The position numbers and the translations under genes are program-made. Under the pieces are notes generated by a model. It did no database searches, was not told the DNA's origin, and saw only the letters and a program-made list of their open reading frames with translations. Positions 48,483 through 60,832 of a DNA stretch of 64,000 bases are shown here, piece after piece; within the stretch, counting starts at the first letter, position 1; each line of letters starts with the position of its first letter. The stretch is taken from assembly GCA_023515745.1 (NCBI GenBank), contig JALECJ010000257.1, positions 312,687 through 376,686 of the forward strand. The letters run 5' to 3'. The DNA comes from Amoeboaphelidium protococcarum (Eukaryota > Aphelidiomycota > Aphelidea).

Positions 48483-49283
48483 ATGTCGTTCATTTCACCT
48501 TTAAGAGTCTTTTTATTTGTGGGTACTGTGGGATCTGCTATCGGGGCATTGCTGGGCCTGTTGGTGTTGCTGAACGATGAAGTGCGCGCCAAATTGATGG
48601 CGGATGATATGGTCAAGCCGGTGCTGATGGGTGCATGGAGATAGCCTGGCACTTTTGAACCTCATTACACCGTATTCAATAAAATGCCATTACCTGTTGT
48701 GATATCCCACTTTATCGCTGCGTTTATGTGGATGATATGCGTTCCATTTTAGTTATATCCTAGGCTGCGCCACAATTACAAGCGTGTGCATCGCGCAATT
48801 GGATATGTGTTCATGACATCTGGAATGGTGCTTGTAATTAGCGGATATGGCATGATCTTGTCCAAGATGTATACATCATCCTTTTAGGAGTCGGTGCTGA
48901 ATTTGAGATCAGCATTCACTCTTTTTGGGGTGGCTGTGTCATGCGCTCTCACCGCTGCATTATCAAATGCACGCGCCAAGGATTTTGATCAACACAGAGC
49001 GTGGATTGTTCGCGCAATTTGTTTGGGTATGACAGGGTTCTATGCACGTATAATATCCGTTGGACCATTGAATGCTCATGGCTACCAATTGCTGACCAGA
49101 ACCAAAGTCCTGCCTGCTGTTGGCACTGATGAAGCAGCACTACTAGAACGTCTCGTGTTTGGTTACGCTGAATGGATTGCTTTCGCATTGATGGTGATTC
49201 TTGCCGAGATTTGGGTAATTCCCCAATTTAATGATAAGAAGCCATTAGAGGAAAAGGCATAACTAAGTAGCTCCAAGGCTTGA
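48483..49283 (+). CDS. DUF2306-like multi-pass membrane protein
   Basis: 266 residues from ATG 48483 to TGA 49281. Hydrophobic segments: VFLFVGTVGSAIGALLGLLV, the PLPVVISHFIAAFMWMIC block, VFMTSGMVLVISGYGMIL, FTLFGVAVSCALTAALSNA and AEWIAFALMVILAEIW. HRAIGYVFMTSG after basic residues and QHRAWIVRA with conserved His fit the DUF2306 family of uncharacterised membrane proteins that occur in bacteria and fungi. It starts 189 bp after the Lon stop on the same strand. Confidence 0.72.
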
Positions 49284-49403
49284 GCTCAAAGTTCATTTTA
49301 ACAAGTAATTTTAATTTACAATAAAGACTAAATCCAATTTATGCTTCAAATCACCAATATTTCATCTAATTGGAAATGCAGCACCTACAGTACAGTACTT
49401 TGA

Positions 49404-51063
49404 TCAACGAAGTTCAGTCCAAATCAGAGGAAGCATGATGGCTGCAGCGACATATAGCACATACAAAGATAATATTAAATTTACAGGCAGACACAAAATA
49501 GTATACAGAACATAGTTAAAGGAGTACAAAAACTGAATTGCGCGCAACATGAAGAGTTGACCGTTGTTTTCCAGTCTGGCGACTTCAGACAAGTAGGATT
49601 CATGAGGAAGTAATACATCTTACATAGGCTTCCAAGGACGCGACAGGATGGATCCCATACCATAAAACGCCACCGAAAAGAAATGCAGATAAAGTACCAG
49701 CGGTTTACGAGTTATTCCAGTCAATAATCCCACAGGATGTCTCATAAATATACCACCAAGTCCCAAATAATCAAAACACGATCTTCTGAGGATATCCAGA
49801 GCCAAGTCATCGCCTGCTGAGAAGAGTCGATATAGAGCCATAGCGAGAATATTGATGGCACTAGAGTAAGATTTTCTGTTGTAATACAATGATGAGAACT
49901 GTTCTTTTAACAATACTTTACCAGCTCTAGACTTCCATGAGACATTCTTTACATCAACCAAAAGATCTTTCAACAAAACTACATCATTCAGTGCGACAGT
50001 CATGCCACCACCAGTCAATGGATGTCGCATATTCCAAGCATCGCCGAGCAAGAGTAAACCGTCACGATTTTGAAGTTTAGCGGGCAGAAAGCTATTAGGC
50101 ATAACTCTTAGTCGCTGGGTATCCAACGCCTCATAGAATGACTCCTGCGTCTCCTTAGGAAGCTGTGGCCCAACAACATCCATCATGTATTGTTTCAAGT
50201 CACCATTAGAGTTAGACGGAAGTTTCCCAGGAATATCAACCAAAATTCTAGTATCCTGGCTACCTATTTAATACAACAGAATAGGACTAGGAGTGGCAAG
50301 AATGACATGTCCATGTCTAGGCATTGGTAGCAGGCAGTCTTTTAGAACAAGACCGACAAAGTGAGATGCCGTTTATGGCGCGTAATGTTGAATTTCCGAG
50401 CGAAACTTGCTAAAGCACCCGTCCGCAGCAATGGTCAGATCTGCGTGCAGTGTAACTTCAGACTTGTCTTTTAATATACATTAGACTCCAGTAATAATGA
50501 CTTCCTCTTCACCAGCGCCGCGCATTTGATTACAGAGTGACTTCACGGTACCTTCAACAATCTCCACGCGACCGCTGGTGCCCAGGCAAGCCTGTCGCAA
50601 AGCTTAAACAAACTTGCCATGATGAAAAGAACATCCACGCAGCTGTTCAGTAGCTTACAATTTCTCATTAAAGACGTCCAAGTAAGGCAAGGGAACGATT
50701 TCATCTCCGTAGAATAGACCATAGCCTTCATTGAATATAGCATCAATACCCTCCAAACAGTGACGTAATCCCAATTTCTACAGAGCCAGCACTCCGCCAG
50801 GTTGTAACAACTCGCCAACGATTCGATCAGGTTCGCTCCAATCTCGCTCTACACTATGAAGTATAATTCTAATAGTCAGATTGGTATGAGTACTTTTATA
50901 AAAGTAAAATTGGAAAATGCCTACCTATTAACGTAACTTTGATGCCTTCATGTTGAGATAGTGCATAGGCGAGAGCACACCCAGCGATTCCTGCTCCAAC
51001 CACAATCACGCTATTCTCAACAACGCTTTGAGATCCAGTATAAGTACAATCTTCGACAGTCAT
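49404..51063 (-). CDS. ERG1: Squalene monooxygenase (squalene epoxidase)
   Basis: Exon 1 50925-51063, intron 50849-50924 (76 nt, GTAGGC...GTGTAG), exon 2 49404-50848, giving 527 residues. FAD-binding motif VIVVGAGIAGCALAYAL, then ERDWSEPDRIVGELLQPGG across the splice, GCSFHHGKFVQALR, ADLTIAADGCFSKFR and the conserved DAWNMRHPLTGGGMTVALND. C-terminal hydrophobic helices anchor it to the ER. It epoxidises squalene, the first oxygen-requiring step of sterol synthesis. Its presence shows a sterol-making organism, which argues against ciliates such as Tetrahymena that lack the enzyme. Confidence 0.97.
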
Positions 51064-51550
51064 AATACCAGCGACCTATTAGAATGTGACTTTAGCTCTG
51101 GAAGAGTGGACAAGAGCAAAAAAAACACTGCGATCTTTACAAAAGTGGCGTCTCTCGTGTTTCAAGAAACTATTTTTCTCAATCGCTCAGGGGGCTCAAA
51201 CCGCGTAAAATCTGAATCTCTCTATCTGCAGAAGGAGTAACAGTAACAGACACTCTTAAATCGATAAAAATCAAACTAAAAAAATAAAGCTGAATAATAT
51301 TGATGAATTTACAGTGATGAATCAAGTTTATTGCCAACTATCCATGACGAAAGACAGACAATTCTCAACCATGTTTCAACCGTGGCGTTCTTTAAGGGGA
51401 ATGAATGTTCATCGTTCTGCCCCGATCACTTCGTCTTTCAGTCGGTCACGCTTGATGAGCTAATCACCCATCATGTTTCCTTCCTCATTTGTTCGGCGCG
51501 CTTGCACGTAAAACACACAAAACTAAAGATCAACACATATACATTCAATA
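51064..51550. other. Divergent intergenic region between ERG1 and the ABCA transporter
   Basis: 487 bp. A plus-strand frame at 51331-51570 overlaps the ABCA start in another frame and looks like a shadow. No gene, RNA or repeat is supported. It presumably holds both promoters. Confidence 0.45.
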
Positions 51551-54445
51551 ATGATTTGGCAATAGATTAGAGCGCTCTTGGTCAAGAACTGGATTCTATA
51601 GCGACGTAATATATGGAGCACGTTGGTTTAGGCGCTTATTCCAGTGCTAATTGTCAGTTTAATTGGTGTGTTCTAGATCATTATCAATAATGAATTGGCG
51701 CGATTTAATGATTAAATGCAGGCTCAAGATTTTTCACCTTACTATCTGGGCGATATTACTCCCAAGAATGGCTCTCTATCTGGTCTTCCCTATTTCTATT
51801 TTGTGGTTAAGAATAATAAGCAGTCTAGCGATATTGGTCGCCGCACGATTGATGGTAAGCTTGGTGGTCTGTTGGCTCAGACGCAGAATATATCTCTACC
51901 ATTCTATAGATTTCCTATATTTAAGCGGTTCTCCACGTTGACTGATTTGAATTTTCGTCTATATGAACAGCATAATTACTGGCGAGAGTTATTACAAGAC
52001 AGAGATGGTATTTAGCCAAAGTTGTCTAAAGCTTAGCGGAAGATTGCCCTTGAAATTGCGCAGAATGCTTTGCTTAGCCGTAACTTTACTTCTCTGATTC
52101 CGCAAGGTGCATTTGTGTTTAATGACTATCAGAAAAAGTCTGGTGCTGGTAATTTCAAAGCTGATATCACTTTGATGCCCGCTGGGCGATATGGTGGGTG
52201 GTTTCCTTCTATAGATCCCAAGAGTGGTCGGATGAGCATCTTTCAACTGGCATATCCAGAGGCTGACCGCATTGGATCCGAGCTGAATTTGATAAATAAT
52301 GCTTTGTTAAGGGATTTTGTGCGCGTTAATATCCAGAATTCATCTTCAATTTCATCCATCAAAACTTATTATTAAGGAATGCCCGAGAAATCTGCCCCGT
52401 CATTCGATCTTGGATCTGTCGCTGGTGCGTATCTGCTATGCTTTGCGGTATCTTTTATGCTACCCGTTTTTGTTACCAATATCGTTGTGGACAAGGAGGA
52501 TAAGATTTTGATGATGATGAGAATGTCCGGTCTTGATATAAAAGTGTATTGGCTGGTGTCGTACGTTTACAATATGTTATCGTATCTACTGGTGTTTGGA
52601 TTGACTTGGCTTACTGGATTCCTCTTCAGTATGAAAGTATTCACTGAGACTAGCTGGGTCGTGATATTGGTGTCTTTTCTGTTGTGGGGAAATGTTCTGA
52701 TTTCACTATCATTCCTATTGTCTACAGTGTTCAACTCTGCGCGCTCCTCCTCCATAGTGTCATATTTCCTAATCATAGCCTCTGTTATCGTAAGTAATCT
52801 TCTCAATGCTACAGTTTTTATGAATTCAACGCCACCATTATGGTGGTTTATTCTGTGGCCTCCGTTTGCTTTTTACCGCCTAATCTTTATCATATCTGAT
52901 GCTTGCATTAATCTTCTCTGCTTAACATCGCGCTCTCTAATTGATGGCACCGTAAATGGGGCTCGCACTGCCAATGGTTCGGAAGATAGTCTAACGTTGA
53001 CCAGTGCCACGTAATTCAGTACTATTCTATTAATCATGCTGGTATAGTCTGTTGTAATGTTCGTGCTCAGTTGGTATATCTACGAGATTTTACCTAAAGA
53101 GTATGGTGTTTAAAGAAATTGGCTCTTTCCATTTGAGGGTGTATTTGGATGGCGGAGTGGTAGTAAGTTGTAAACGCAATAGTAGTCGTAGTCTTTACCA
53201 GGATCTGCTTCTGTCTTGATTGAAGAGCAGGCGGATAGTGGTGGTGAGAGCGATTTATTATTGATGGATGAGGATGTTCGGCGCGAAAGAGATCATGTCT
53301 TGAACGACGGAGATAGTGTTGAATCTTCACTCATTATCAATGGATTGACCAAACGATATGCCGGGTGTGAAGATGTGGCTTTGAAGCCATTCTATCTGCG
53401 TATGGCGAAAGGTGAGGTGTTTGGACTGTTGGGTGCTAATGGAGCTGCCAAGACTACATTGATATCCTGTCTCACTGGACTACTATAACCTTCGGGCGGA
53501 AATGCATTTTACGACAATATGTAATTGGACATCGTCAATGACATGGTACAGATTTAGAAATCTATTGGTGTCTGCATGCAATTTGATGTATATTACTCCA
53601 AGTTGTCGTGTGAGGAGCATTTGATCTTCTTTGCAGGTTTGAAAGGTGTACCATAATCTCAGTTGAAAGCTAAAGTCTCACAAGTTCTAGACATTGTTGG
53701 CCTATTGAGTGACAGCCACAAGCTTGCTAAGGAACTCAGTGGAGGAATGCGGAGGCGTCTATCTCTGGCCATTGCTTTGATAGGCGACCCACAAGTTTTA
53801 TTCTTGGATGAACCTTCATCTGGATTAGATATTGTTACCAGACGTCACTTATGGGAAGTTTTTAGTCTTGTTTATGAAGCCAGAAGAGCCAGCAGTGATC
53901 CGTTGACTGTAATTCTGACAACACACAACATTGATGAGGCGGATCGTTTGTGCAATCGAGTTGGAATCATGTCCCATGGGTAGCTGAATTGTATTGGCGC
54001 GCCTGATTATCTGAAATAAAAGTTTAGTGTTGGTCACACTTTAACATTAAATGTTGCACGTCTTAGTTCCGATTAAAGCAGCAGTGGTCTTAGCGATTTT
54101 GAGTTGGCTGATTTTGTTGTGGAAGCAGTTGAAGGAGCAATCTGTCCGCACTTGTCCACTCATTGTAATTCTACATTGTACTCTTTTACTTCACGGCGCT
54201 TCAGCTATTAAATGCCGATTGTATCCACCGGAAGTATTCTGAAAGTATCCATCATTTCAAAGACTGATATTGATGGTCCTTAATCTATATAATGGTCCTC
54301 CGCCATGAGTTTGATGGCTAAAGCCAAAGAGAGTCGCCTTGCACTGAAAGCTGGCCGTGAATTGAACTTTACCATACTGGATTACGAAATCACGGAAACC
54401 TCTCTACAAGATGTGTTTATTAAGGTTTTGAAGGACGTGGATTGA
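51551..54445 (+). CDS. ABC transporter of subfamily A (half-size type)
   Basis: 964 residues from ATG 51551 to TGA 54443. It starts MIWQQIRALLVKNWILQRRN with TM1 (WSTLVQALIPVLIVSLIGVF), a large luminal loop, then a membrane block (VAGAYLLCFAVSFMLPVFV to NMLSYLLVFGLTWLTGFL and SSIVSYFLIIASVIVSN). The NBD has Walker A GANGAAKTTL (628 onward), the Q-loop CMQFDVYY, the signature LSGGMRRRLSLAIAL, Walker B VLFLDEPSSGLD and the H-loop THNIDEAD. The C-terminus has the ABCA regulatory ETSLQDVFIKV. The usual Gly of GAGKT is Ala (about A633). ABCA proteins move lipids. One TMD plus one NBD is the plant/protist half-transporter layout. Confidence 0.93.
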
Positions 54446-54572
54446 ATCCGGAATAAACCTTAATTTGTAATTTAATAATTTATCTTTCTTGAGTCTGTAC
54501 TTGACACTACAAACATCACAAGGAATCGACCTTAAAGTCGCCTTTTACCAGCATTACGATGCATGATATCGC

Positions 54573-54640
54573 GAATCTGGCGCGCTGTGATTCTCCAAAC
54601 TGAGAATCAATCTGTAAGATCAAGTCACAACCTGGAGAAT
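54573..54640 (+). repeat. 68-bp repeat unit, copy 1
   Basis: Begins GAATCTGGCGCGCTG and ends CAACCTGGAGAAT. It differs from copy 2 (54748-54815) at only a few positions. It contains GATTCTC-CAAACT-GAGAATC, a perfect 7-bp inverted repeat with a 6-nt loop. Confidence 0.85.
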
Positions 54641-54747
54641 AACTGAAGTCTGTTAAGCTGTTATATATAGTCTAATTGCAAGTCTGAATAATTTCCTTGG
54701 CGTTTCTAAGCTGTGTGAGACTAGCTGTGATGGATTCTCTTAATCGA

Positions 54748-54815
54748 GAATCTGGCGCGCTGGGATTCTCCAAACTGAGAATCAATCTGTGAGATCAAGT
54801 CACAACCTGGGGAAT
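54748..54815 (+). repeat. 68-bp repeat unit, copy 2
   Basis: Direct repeat of copy 1, 175 bp downstream, with the same GATTCTC/GAGAATC hairpin. A further hairpin of the same arms with a different loop (TTAATC) overlaps its left edge near 54733-54752. A diverged relative appears at about 57108-57260. Confidence 0.85.
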
Positions 54816-55228
54816 TTGGCTGTTAAAGTATCGGGTAAGAGGGTGAAGGTGATATAAGAACAAAAGGTGTATCTACATTTTTTGCAATTCTTGCCTGATG
54901 AGAACGAGTTAATTCTTGATACGCGTCAATACAGTTCCAGCTCATTTGTACTGTAGTCCGGTCTATGATGGAAGGCGATGTTCTTAGCATGACTGTTTAA
55001 GGTTGGTAATGGGATAATCACTCACCAAATCTAACACACTCTTTCGTTTGGTTCAACTAATGGACACATAGTCCACAAAGGTGGGGAGTTGAGACGACGT
55101 GTAGCATATTGATCTGGAATGAAATTCGTGCCGAAAGTGAATAATAAAATTGGCAGTGCAACCACAAGCATTTTAAAACATTGTGTATATTAGTAATCTT
55201 CTTCTGATTCTGAAAGGGTCAGAGTTAT

Positions 55229-56089
55229 TCACTCATCGTCTTTAATCTCGCATTCAGTGAGACATTGCGTAGCCCATTGAGTCCCAATCTCAGTTAGTAA
55301 AGATGACAGCGCAGGACTCCAGTCATTATCAGCAGCACTCAACTATTACAATTATTATGCGTGAGCAGCTAGCAATTTAAAAATTTTCGCCAACGATGTT
55401 GGAAAGAGAAAGCAATCACTAATATTCAGCGTGCGAAGGCTACTCCAGCTCGAAATACTATCAGCCAATAGATCTCCGCCAACCGGTTGAAAATCAGCTC
55501 CATCTTCATCAGACCCAACGGAGAGACAGTTATCACTGATGTTCAAATATTCCAACTTTAGCGCAGCCTTGAGTCCAAGCAATAGTTAACAAGAATCATA
55601 AGCGTCCATCCTGCAACTTGCCACCGTCAAACTCGTCAAATTATGAGCGGAGGCTCCGAAATACTATAGGAGGCCTCCACCGCCTGCAAACAGGTTGGAC
55701 GTCAGATCAATTAAGCGCAAAGCTTTGGCATGATTGATTCCATCTGCTAACATCAAAAGAGCATCAGCGTTAAAGCCAACATCATTCAAATGCAAAGCTT
55801 CCAGGGGTGAAAATTGCAATAATTCAGCCAATGAGGCGCAACACGCAGCTGGCAAGGCATTATGATTGAAATTTACATCCTTGACGCGATTCAACTCGAG
55901 AAGGGATTCCACCAGCAGAGCAAAGGAATGGCTTGTTCTTTTTTACAAGGCAAAGATATGAGAACCATCAAATGATTGCAGACATACCAATTTGTCTAGG
56001 CAGGAGCACAATGCTCTAATCCCGGATACTGAATATGAGCGCCCTCCAACTCCCAAATGATCTACGAATGCTCCAAAATGTTACGTGGG
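55229..56089 (-). CDS. RNA1: Ran GTPase-activating protein (Rna1/RanGAP1), 5' end unresolved
   Basis: One open frame of 286 residues reaches TGA 55229. The leucine-rich repeats align by eye with yeast Rna1. Examples are VNFNHNALPAACCASLAELL with PLEALHLNDVGFNADAL, LIDLTSNLFAGGGGL, LEYLNISDNCLSVG and SSWSSLRTLNISDCFLFPTS. The FDGSHIFALQKRTSHSF segment corresponds to the Ran-contacting region of the first repeats. RanGAP stimulates GTP hydrolysis by Ran in the cytosol. The acidic tail of other RanGAPs is nearly absent (ends EIKDDE). The frame stays open upstream to about 56144 without an ATG. A GGGCAG acceptor at 56090 is one possible exon edge, so a 5' exon is missing from this model. Confidence 0.72.
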
Positions 56090-56250
56090 CTGCCCGTATT
56101 ATTAATACCAGCAGAGACACGGGAACCACCGTTCCAATGGGCATATTTGTCAGTCATGGAAAACACCATTTCCAGATAATATTATATTTAATTACTCAAA
56201 ATTCCTATTCCAAAAAATCCCCCCAAAGAAAAGAGGCGACAAACTCCTGG

Positions 56251-57026
56251 TCACCAATCACTCGTTAACGCGTCAATCTTCATAACTTGACCGACCGTTA
56301 ACGCCTCTAACACAAAAAGTCGAGCATCCCGCTCCAAGCCCGTCAAGTCGCTTGGTTCTTCAACAATCAAAGCATCTTAGGCCAAGTTATAGTGCTTCAG
56401 AGCTTGCTGTATTCCACCTTAAGACATCTCTAGACATTATAGGCAGCGCTGTATCTAATCCAGCTCCCATTCACCCTCTCTTTCAACAAACACGGATTTG
56501 ACTACAGGCAAATTTTGCTCGCGTTTCACAGCCTGAGCACACAGATCCTGTTACAGGAATAATACAATTGTTTTGCAACATAAATTGTTGAACTAATCTC
56601 AGATTATTCTCATAAATGTCACCCTCTTCATCATCCTTGTACTGTTCTTACATACACTTGGCTACATAATTACATGCTGTACCAAGAGACTTTATTAAAA
56701 GACTATCTCCAAACTTAATCCCACGCATGGCCTTCACTACTGGACGGATGTAAGATTTAACAATATTTCCCTACTCAATCTCAAAGACAGCCAGACGTAA
56801 TAGGTTCTCAATAATTCAATAGGATAAGATATGGAAGATATTGTAACCTTAAAGTACGAAAACTATCAAATCACATATTAAATATCCCTTACCTTAACAA
56901 AACGCTTTATCATCAACAGTTGTTCATTTTCCATCTCAGCCTAATTCTGTCCAATCTTTGTCAATTTAGCATTAATAGGATTCAGCTCATTCTTAACAGT
57001 TCTTAACTTTATTCAATTGCGGCCAT
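56251..57026 (-). CDS. Unknown multi-exon gene (3' exons clear, 5' end uncertain)
   Basis: Two exons are supported: 56594-56806 and 56251-56547, separated by a 46-nt intron (GTTCAA...TAACAG) that keeps frame and ends at TGA 56251. They encode helical sequence: LLRLAVFEIEQGNIVKSYIR, KFGDSLLIKSLGTACNYVAK, then VKREQNLPVVKSVFVERE, QQALKHYNLAQDALIVEEPS and ending KIDALTSDW. An upstream coding stretch (KLTKIGQNQAEMENEQLL) near 56930-56980 and an ATG at 57026 (MAAIEQ) probably belong to it, but joins were not resolved. The helical repeats suggest a scaffold-type protein. No family recognised. Confidence 0.5.
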
Positions 57027-57749
57027 ATTTTTCGACAAAGTGTGTTGGGTATTGAATGAACGTGAGAGAGTTGCGTGTTGTTAAATTCTTTCAATGGGAA
57101 AGAAATGATTCTTCAAACAGAGTATCAATCTTCTATCCCTAATCACATCATATAGAATAACTGAAATCTGTTCAGCTTTTAGAGATTATCAAACAAAATC
57201 AAATTGCCAGTTTCAAAGAATCGTTGGTGTTTTTGAATGGTCAGAGACTAGCTATTATGCAAGTCGACCCAGCTTGGGGCTCAAACGGTGCAAACGAGCT
57301 CAAAAACTGTGCTGTTTGGATAACTTTTCTTAAATTGTGTCGAATTATTTGCAACTTTACAATATTACAGCATTAAATGTATGCTACAATTTACTTTAGA
57401 AAAAAGTTGGCACAATTGTCTCATTTTTCAACGCGAAATAGAAACTTGATGTTTGCGGACTTCTCTAATTGTGCTCAAGCTTAACAATGAATTCCGTAGC
57501 ATTTCCTGGCGTAACAAGTTACACCGTTGATTGCTAATACTTAAAAAATATCGCTTGGTCTTTAGTTCTGCATTATTGTCCTTCAATCTTTAAAGATTCC
57601 GCGAGACGCGTTTCAACTCAATTCTGTTTCAGCAGACTTTTCTTTTTTTGAAACGCGCTTTCTCTCTCTCTCTCTCTCTCTCTCTATCCCTTTTATTTTA
57701 TACTGTATTCAACCTGCAACAACTTGTCTACAATTTAGTTATCAATTAC
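57027..57749. other. Intergenic region with diverged repeat copy and (TC)n tract
   Basis: 723 bp without a CDS. About 57108-57260 is a diverged relative of the 54573/54748 repeat block (shared words such as AGTATCAATCT, GAATAACTGAA, TCTGTT and GAGACTAGCT). A 25-bp TC microsatellite lies at 57661-57685, just before the RING gene. GAGACGCGTTTC near 57605 holds an ACGCGT. Confidence 0.5.
57661..57685. repeat. (TC)n microsatellite
   Basis: Uninterrupted TC dinucleotides over 25 bp, 65 bp upstream of the RING-protein ATG. Possibly a pyrimidine-rich promoter element. Confidence 0.9.
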
Positions 57750-60722
57750 ATGTTGAGCTCTTTTTAGGCACCCAAATTCCTATAGAGACTTCTCGGGTCT
57801 AGTGAAGACTTGAGTCGTAATAGGGAAGTTGCGAGTTCCAAGCCATTTCAAATCGAGATTGATCTGACGGGTGAAGATATTGATGCTGGTCGTCCATCTG
57901 CTGTTGAAATACTAGCTGGTGCGCAGACTATTGAATTTTAGAGCACGTAAGAATTGCCACATTCTGATGATTAGTTACTTAGGCTGTTTCATACTTTATC
58001 GTGTCCTGTCTGTTTGCACCTCTTAGTGAGAGATGTTAATCCGGTATTATTGCAGTGTGGTCATTCTTTCTGCTCCTCATGTGTTTAAACGCTTCCAGTC
58101 TATAGTAGTAACTTGAAGTCTCAAGCTGATGGTGAATTTATATGTTGTCCAGTGTGCAGAGTGAAAACTGAATTACGCAATGCCGATAGCTTGTAACCTG
58201 CTGATAGTGTTATTGCTTAATGTGAGAACATTCGAGAGTCTATTGTCATCTGTAATGAATGTGACGAGGCAAGCACTGAATTCTTCTGTCCGCAGTGTGA
58301 AATGTATTTATGTGTCTCGTGTACGCATCGTATACACTCTGGAAGGGGTACTAGTAGACACATATTGTAGCCATTTGAGTTGGACTGGCTGGATGGATAG
58401 CAGGAGAAGCTGCATTGTCGAGATCACGAGTAAAAGAAGGAACTCGTCAAGGGCACCACAATTTGTACTGATTGCGATGGTGCTTTATGCTTTGAGTGCA
58501 GTATCAGCTTTCGTCACAAGGGTCATGAAATTTAAATGATCGACCGTGTCACCAGCCAGGTGCAACAGAGATTGTAAAGTCTTCGCAAGTCTTTCAAGAC
58601 AGAGTAGACTAAAATTGGAATCTCTAGATCTCTGCTGAAGAAACACGTCAATCTATTGGAGCTCAATCATGTGGACGCTCGCCGCAATCTGAGATTAAGG
58701 TTTGACAATCTGAGACAGTTGCTGCAGTAGACGGAAATCGCAATGTTGAGTGAGATTGATAATCAAGTCATTATGAAGAAGGATCAATTTGAGAAGCAGC
58801 TTAAATCCCTCCAGCTTGTCGATTGTGATCTGTCAATGTAATTCAAGGTTGCTGGGAATGTGGCAAAGAGCTAGAATCCCTCAATGATGCTCTCAATGGG
58901 GAAAGATGTAATTAAAAGTTCCTAATCTATTTTGGATGAAATGCCGAGTCTGGTTGCTGGCGTGGATATTCAAACCGAAGTGCCTTTGGATAATCTTAAA
59001 ATGGTCCTGCAGTCTATAGTTCATGATTTGCCTCAATACGAAAGGCCCTTTGTGTCAAGGACAAAACAATTTAAAACGAGTAATCAAAGTAGGAAGTCAG
59101 TTGGTGGTAAAAGAAGGCACGAAGATGGTAAATAGGGTGAAGATGAAGTTATCATGCTCTCCCCTAAACGGTTGAAATAGTCTGAATATGTTCAGAATCA
59201 ACGTCGGCCCTCTATGGCTGATCCTGAGGAGTGGAAGAGAAGAGTGCTGGCTAACTTTATTGATTCTTCTTATCTGACTTTAAAACCAAAGAACTGGGAG
59301 CTGGTGTATGCTGGACACTAAAATGTTTTGGATTAGAGATATGATCGCAGGCTTATTACAGTTTCTAATGCCATGTCCACTGATACTCCTACATCTGACG
59401 CCCAAAAGAATGACATTGTCTGGCAAAAAGGGTAATTGAATGGCCTCCCTATTTTGTGTGATTCCAATAGTCATACTCGTAAATTTCATTTTACCAAGGA
59501 TCATTTGGTCGTACTTAATTCAACAAGAAGTGTGGCTGTAATAATACAACGTGAGAATCCGTAGAGTAAGTTTATGCAAAGATTGCTGACACCCAGCGGA
59601 TAAAATAATACTGACAACAATAAAGATGTGTCTGAGGTTTCCTGTGCATCTTTTCTCATGTCCGCCGTAAATCCACTCGTGGTTAGTGGAAATCCTACCA
59701 TTGCTACCGGGCACTAGGATGGATCTCTTAGATTTTGGACTATGTAGAATACAGCTGATAAGCCAAGCTTCGTTTGCATGGTCAGTGTATAGGCACATAG
59801 CAAGTAAGTTGCATTTATCAACGGATATGATTCTTGTTTTGCTTCGTGCACTGTGGATGGTGATATGGCTATTTGGAAGTTTCCAACCGGGCAGCGAGAT
59901 CGTGCCGATTTGAAGACGTTATTACAGTCGACCGTTAGTCAATAGTTGGACAGGGTGTAGGTACAGTTTCTGGAGGCAAACTCTGCTGGGTTTTTTGTGG
60001 GATTGAGTAATGGCGTTGTGGCTCTGGTTAGTGCCGAGGGAAAGCTGAAGCATGCTTTTGTTGAGCCTGAAATGTCGCCACTGAAAGCTCGTCGTGAACA
60101 GGTTGATTAATCTGGCTCTTCAACAGGACATGGAAATGGTGATAGTCACCGCGGTGAGAATGAAGATCTAAATGCCAGACCATTCAGTCCAAGGTCTCAT
60201 ATCGCTGTCTCTCGTCCAGTCTGTGCTTTAACCAAGCGCTACCTGTTCGTATCCAGCTATCAAGATCCTTATTCTATTTGTGTTTACGACATTGCGGCTG
60301 CATTAGACGCTGGGAAAGCTCCATACTCTGGAAAGTCTGTGGGATTCCTGTATCGTCTTGCTGCCCACGATATCGTTCCTCGTAATGCCTACCTTAAATC
60401 TATCTCAATCACAATGTCTGGACTGAAACTACTTGCTTATTTCGCTATTGATTAGCCTTCATCCAGAACAGGTAATAGCAGTGAGAGTACTTATCCTGAC
60501 TTGCCATCAACTTCGTAATCTGAATTCTACGTTCTCTGGAATTTCGCTGCAGATGAAGATGCCGCTCTTGATTGCGAATATGTTAGACTACAGAGCCTTG
60601 ACAATACTGCAACTTCTTGCTTTGGCTGGTACTTGAAGCAGGTGAAAGATGACACTTAACAGCAATAATAGCCTGGAGAAGAATTCCGCGTCAAGAATGT
60701 CCTGTGTCGTATTCTAAAGTGA
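57750..60722 (+). CDS. RING-B-box-coiled-coil-WD40 protein (TRIM-like E3 ligase candidate)
   Basis: 990 residues in one frame to TGA 60720. RING: CPVCLHLL...LLQCGHSFCSSC...CCPVC with standard C3HC4 spacing. It is followed by two B-box-like zinc sites (CNECDEASTEFFCPQC, CVSCTHRIHSG, then CRDH...CTDCDGALCFEC...HKGHE) and a coiled coil (about 270-360). A basic linker (KRRHEDGK) follows, then WD40-type blades (ATGHQDGSLRFWTMQN, SCTVDGDMAIWKFP, YLFVSSYQDPYSICVYD). This resembles TRIM proteins with a C-terminal beta-propeller. Ubiquitin ligase activity is predicted from the RING. Substrate unknown. The stop-free frame needs over 50 TAR codons as Gln. Confidence 0.88.
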
Positions 60723-60832
60723 TAATCGCTTCAGTCTGTCCTCAATTCACTATATTAACAAGAGCCAAGTTACAGAAACTAATTGGCTAGTATTATCTGG
60801 AAAAAATGACATCAATCTATTATTAAAGTCTA

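Larger units (their letters stand above)
54446..55228. other. Repeat-bearing gap between ABCA and RanGAP genes
   Basis: 783 bp with no gene. The first 370 bp hold two 68-bp direct repeats with hairpin-forming cores (separate entries). The remainder shows nothing recognisable. Confidence 0.5.

Noticed and set aside
49260-49283. PTS1 on the DUF2306 protein (ends SSKA)
   Set aside because: SKA is not a PTS1 tripeptide of the SKL type, and the protein is polytopic.
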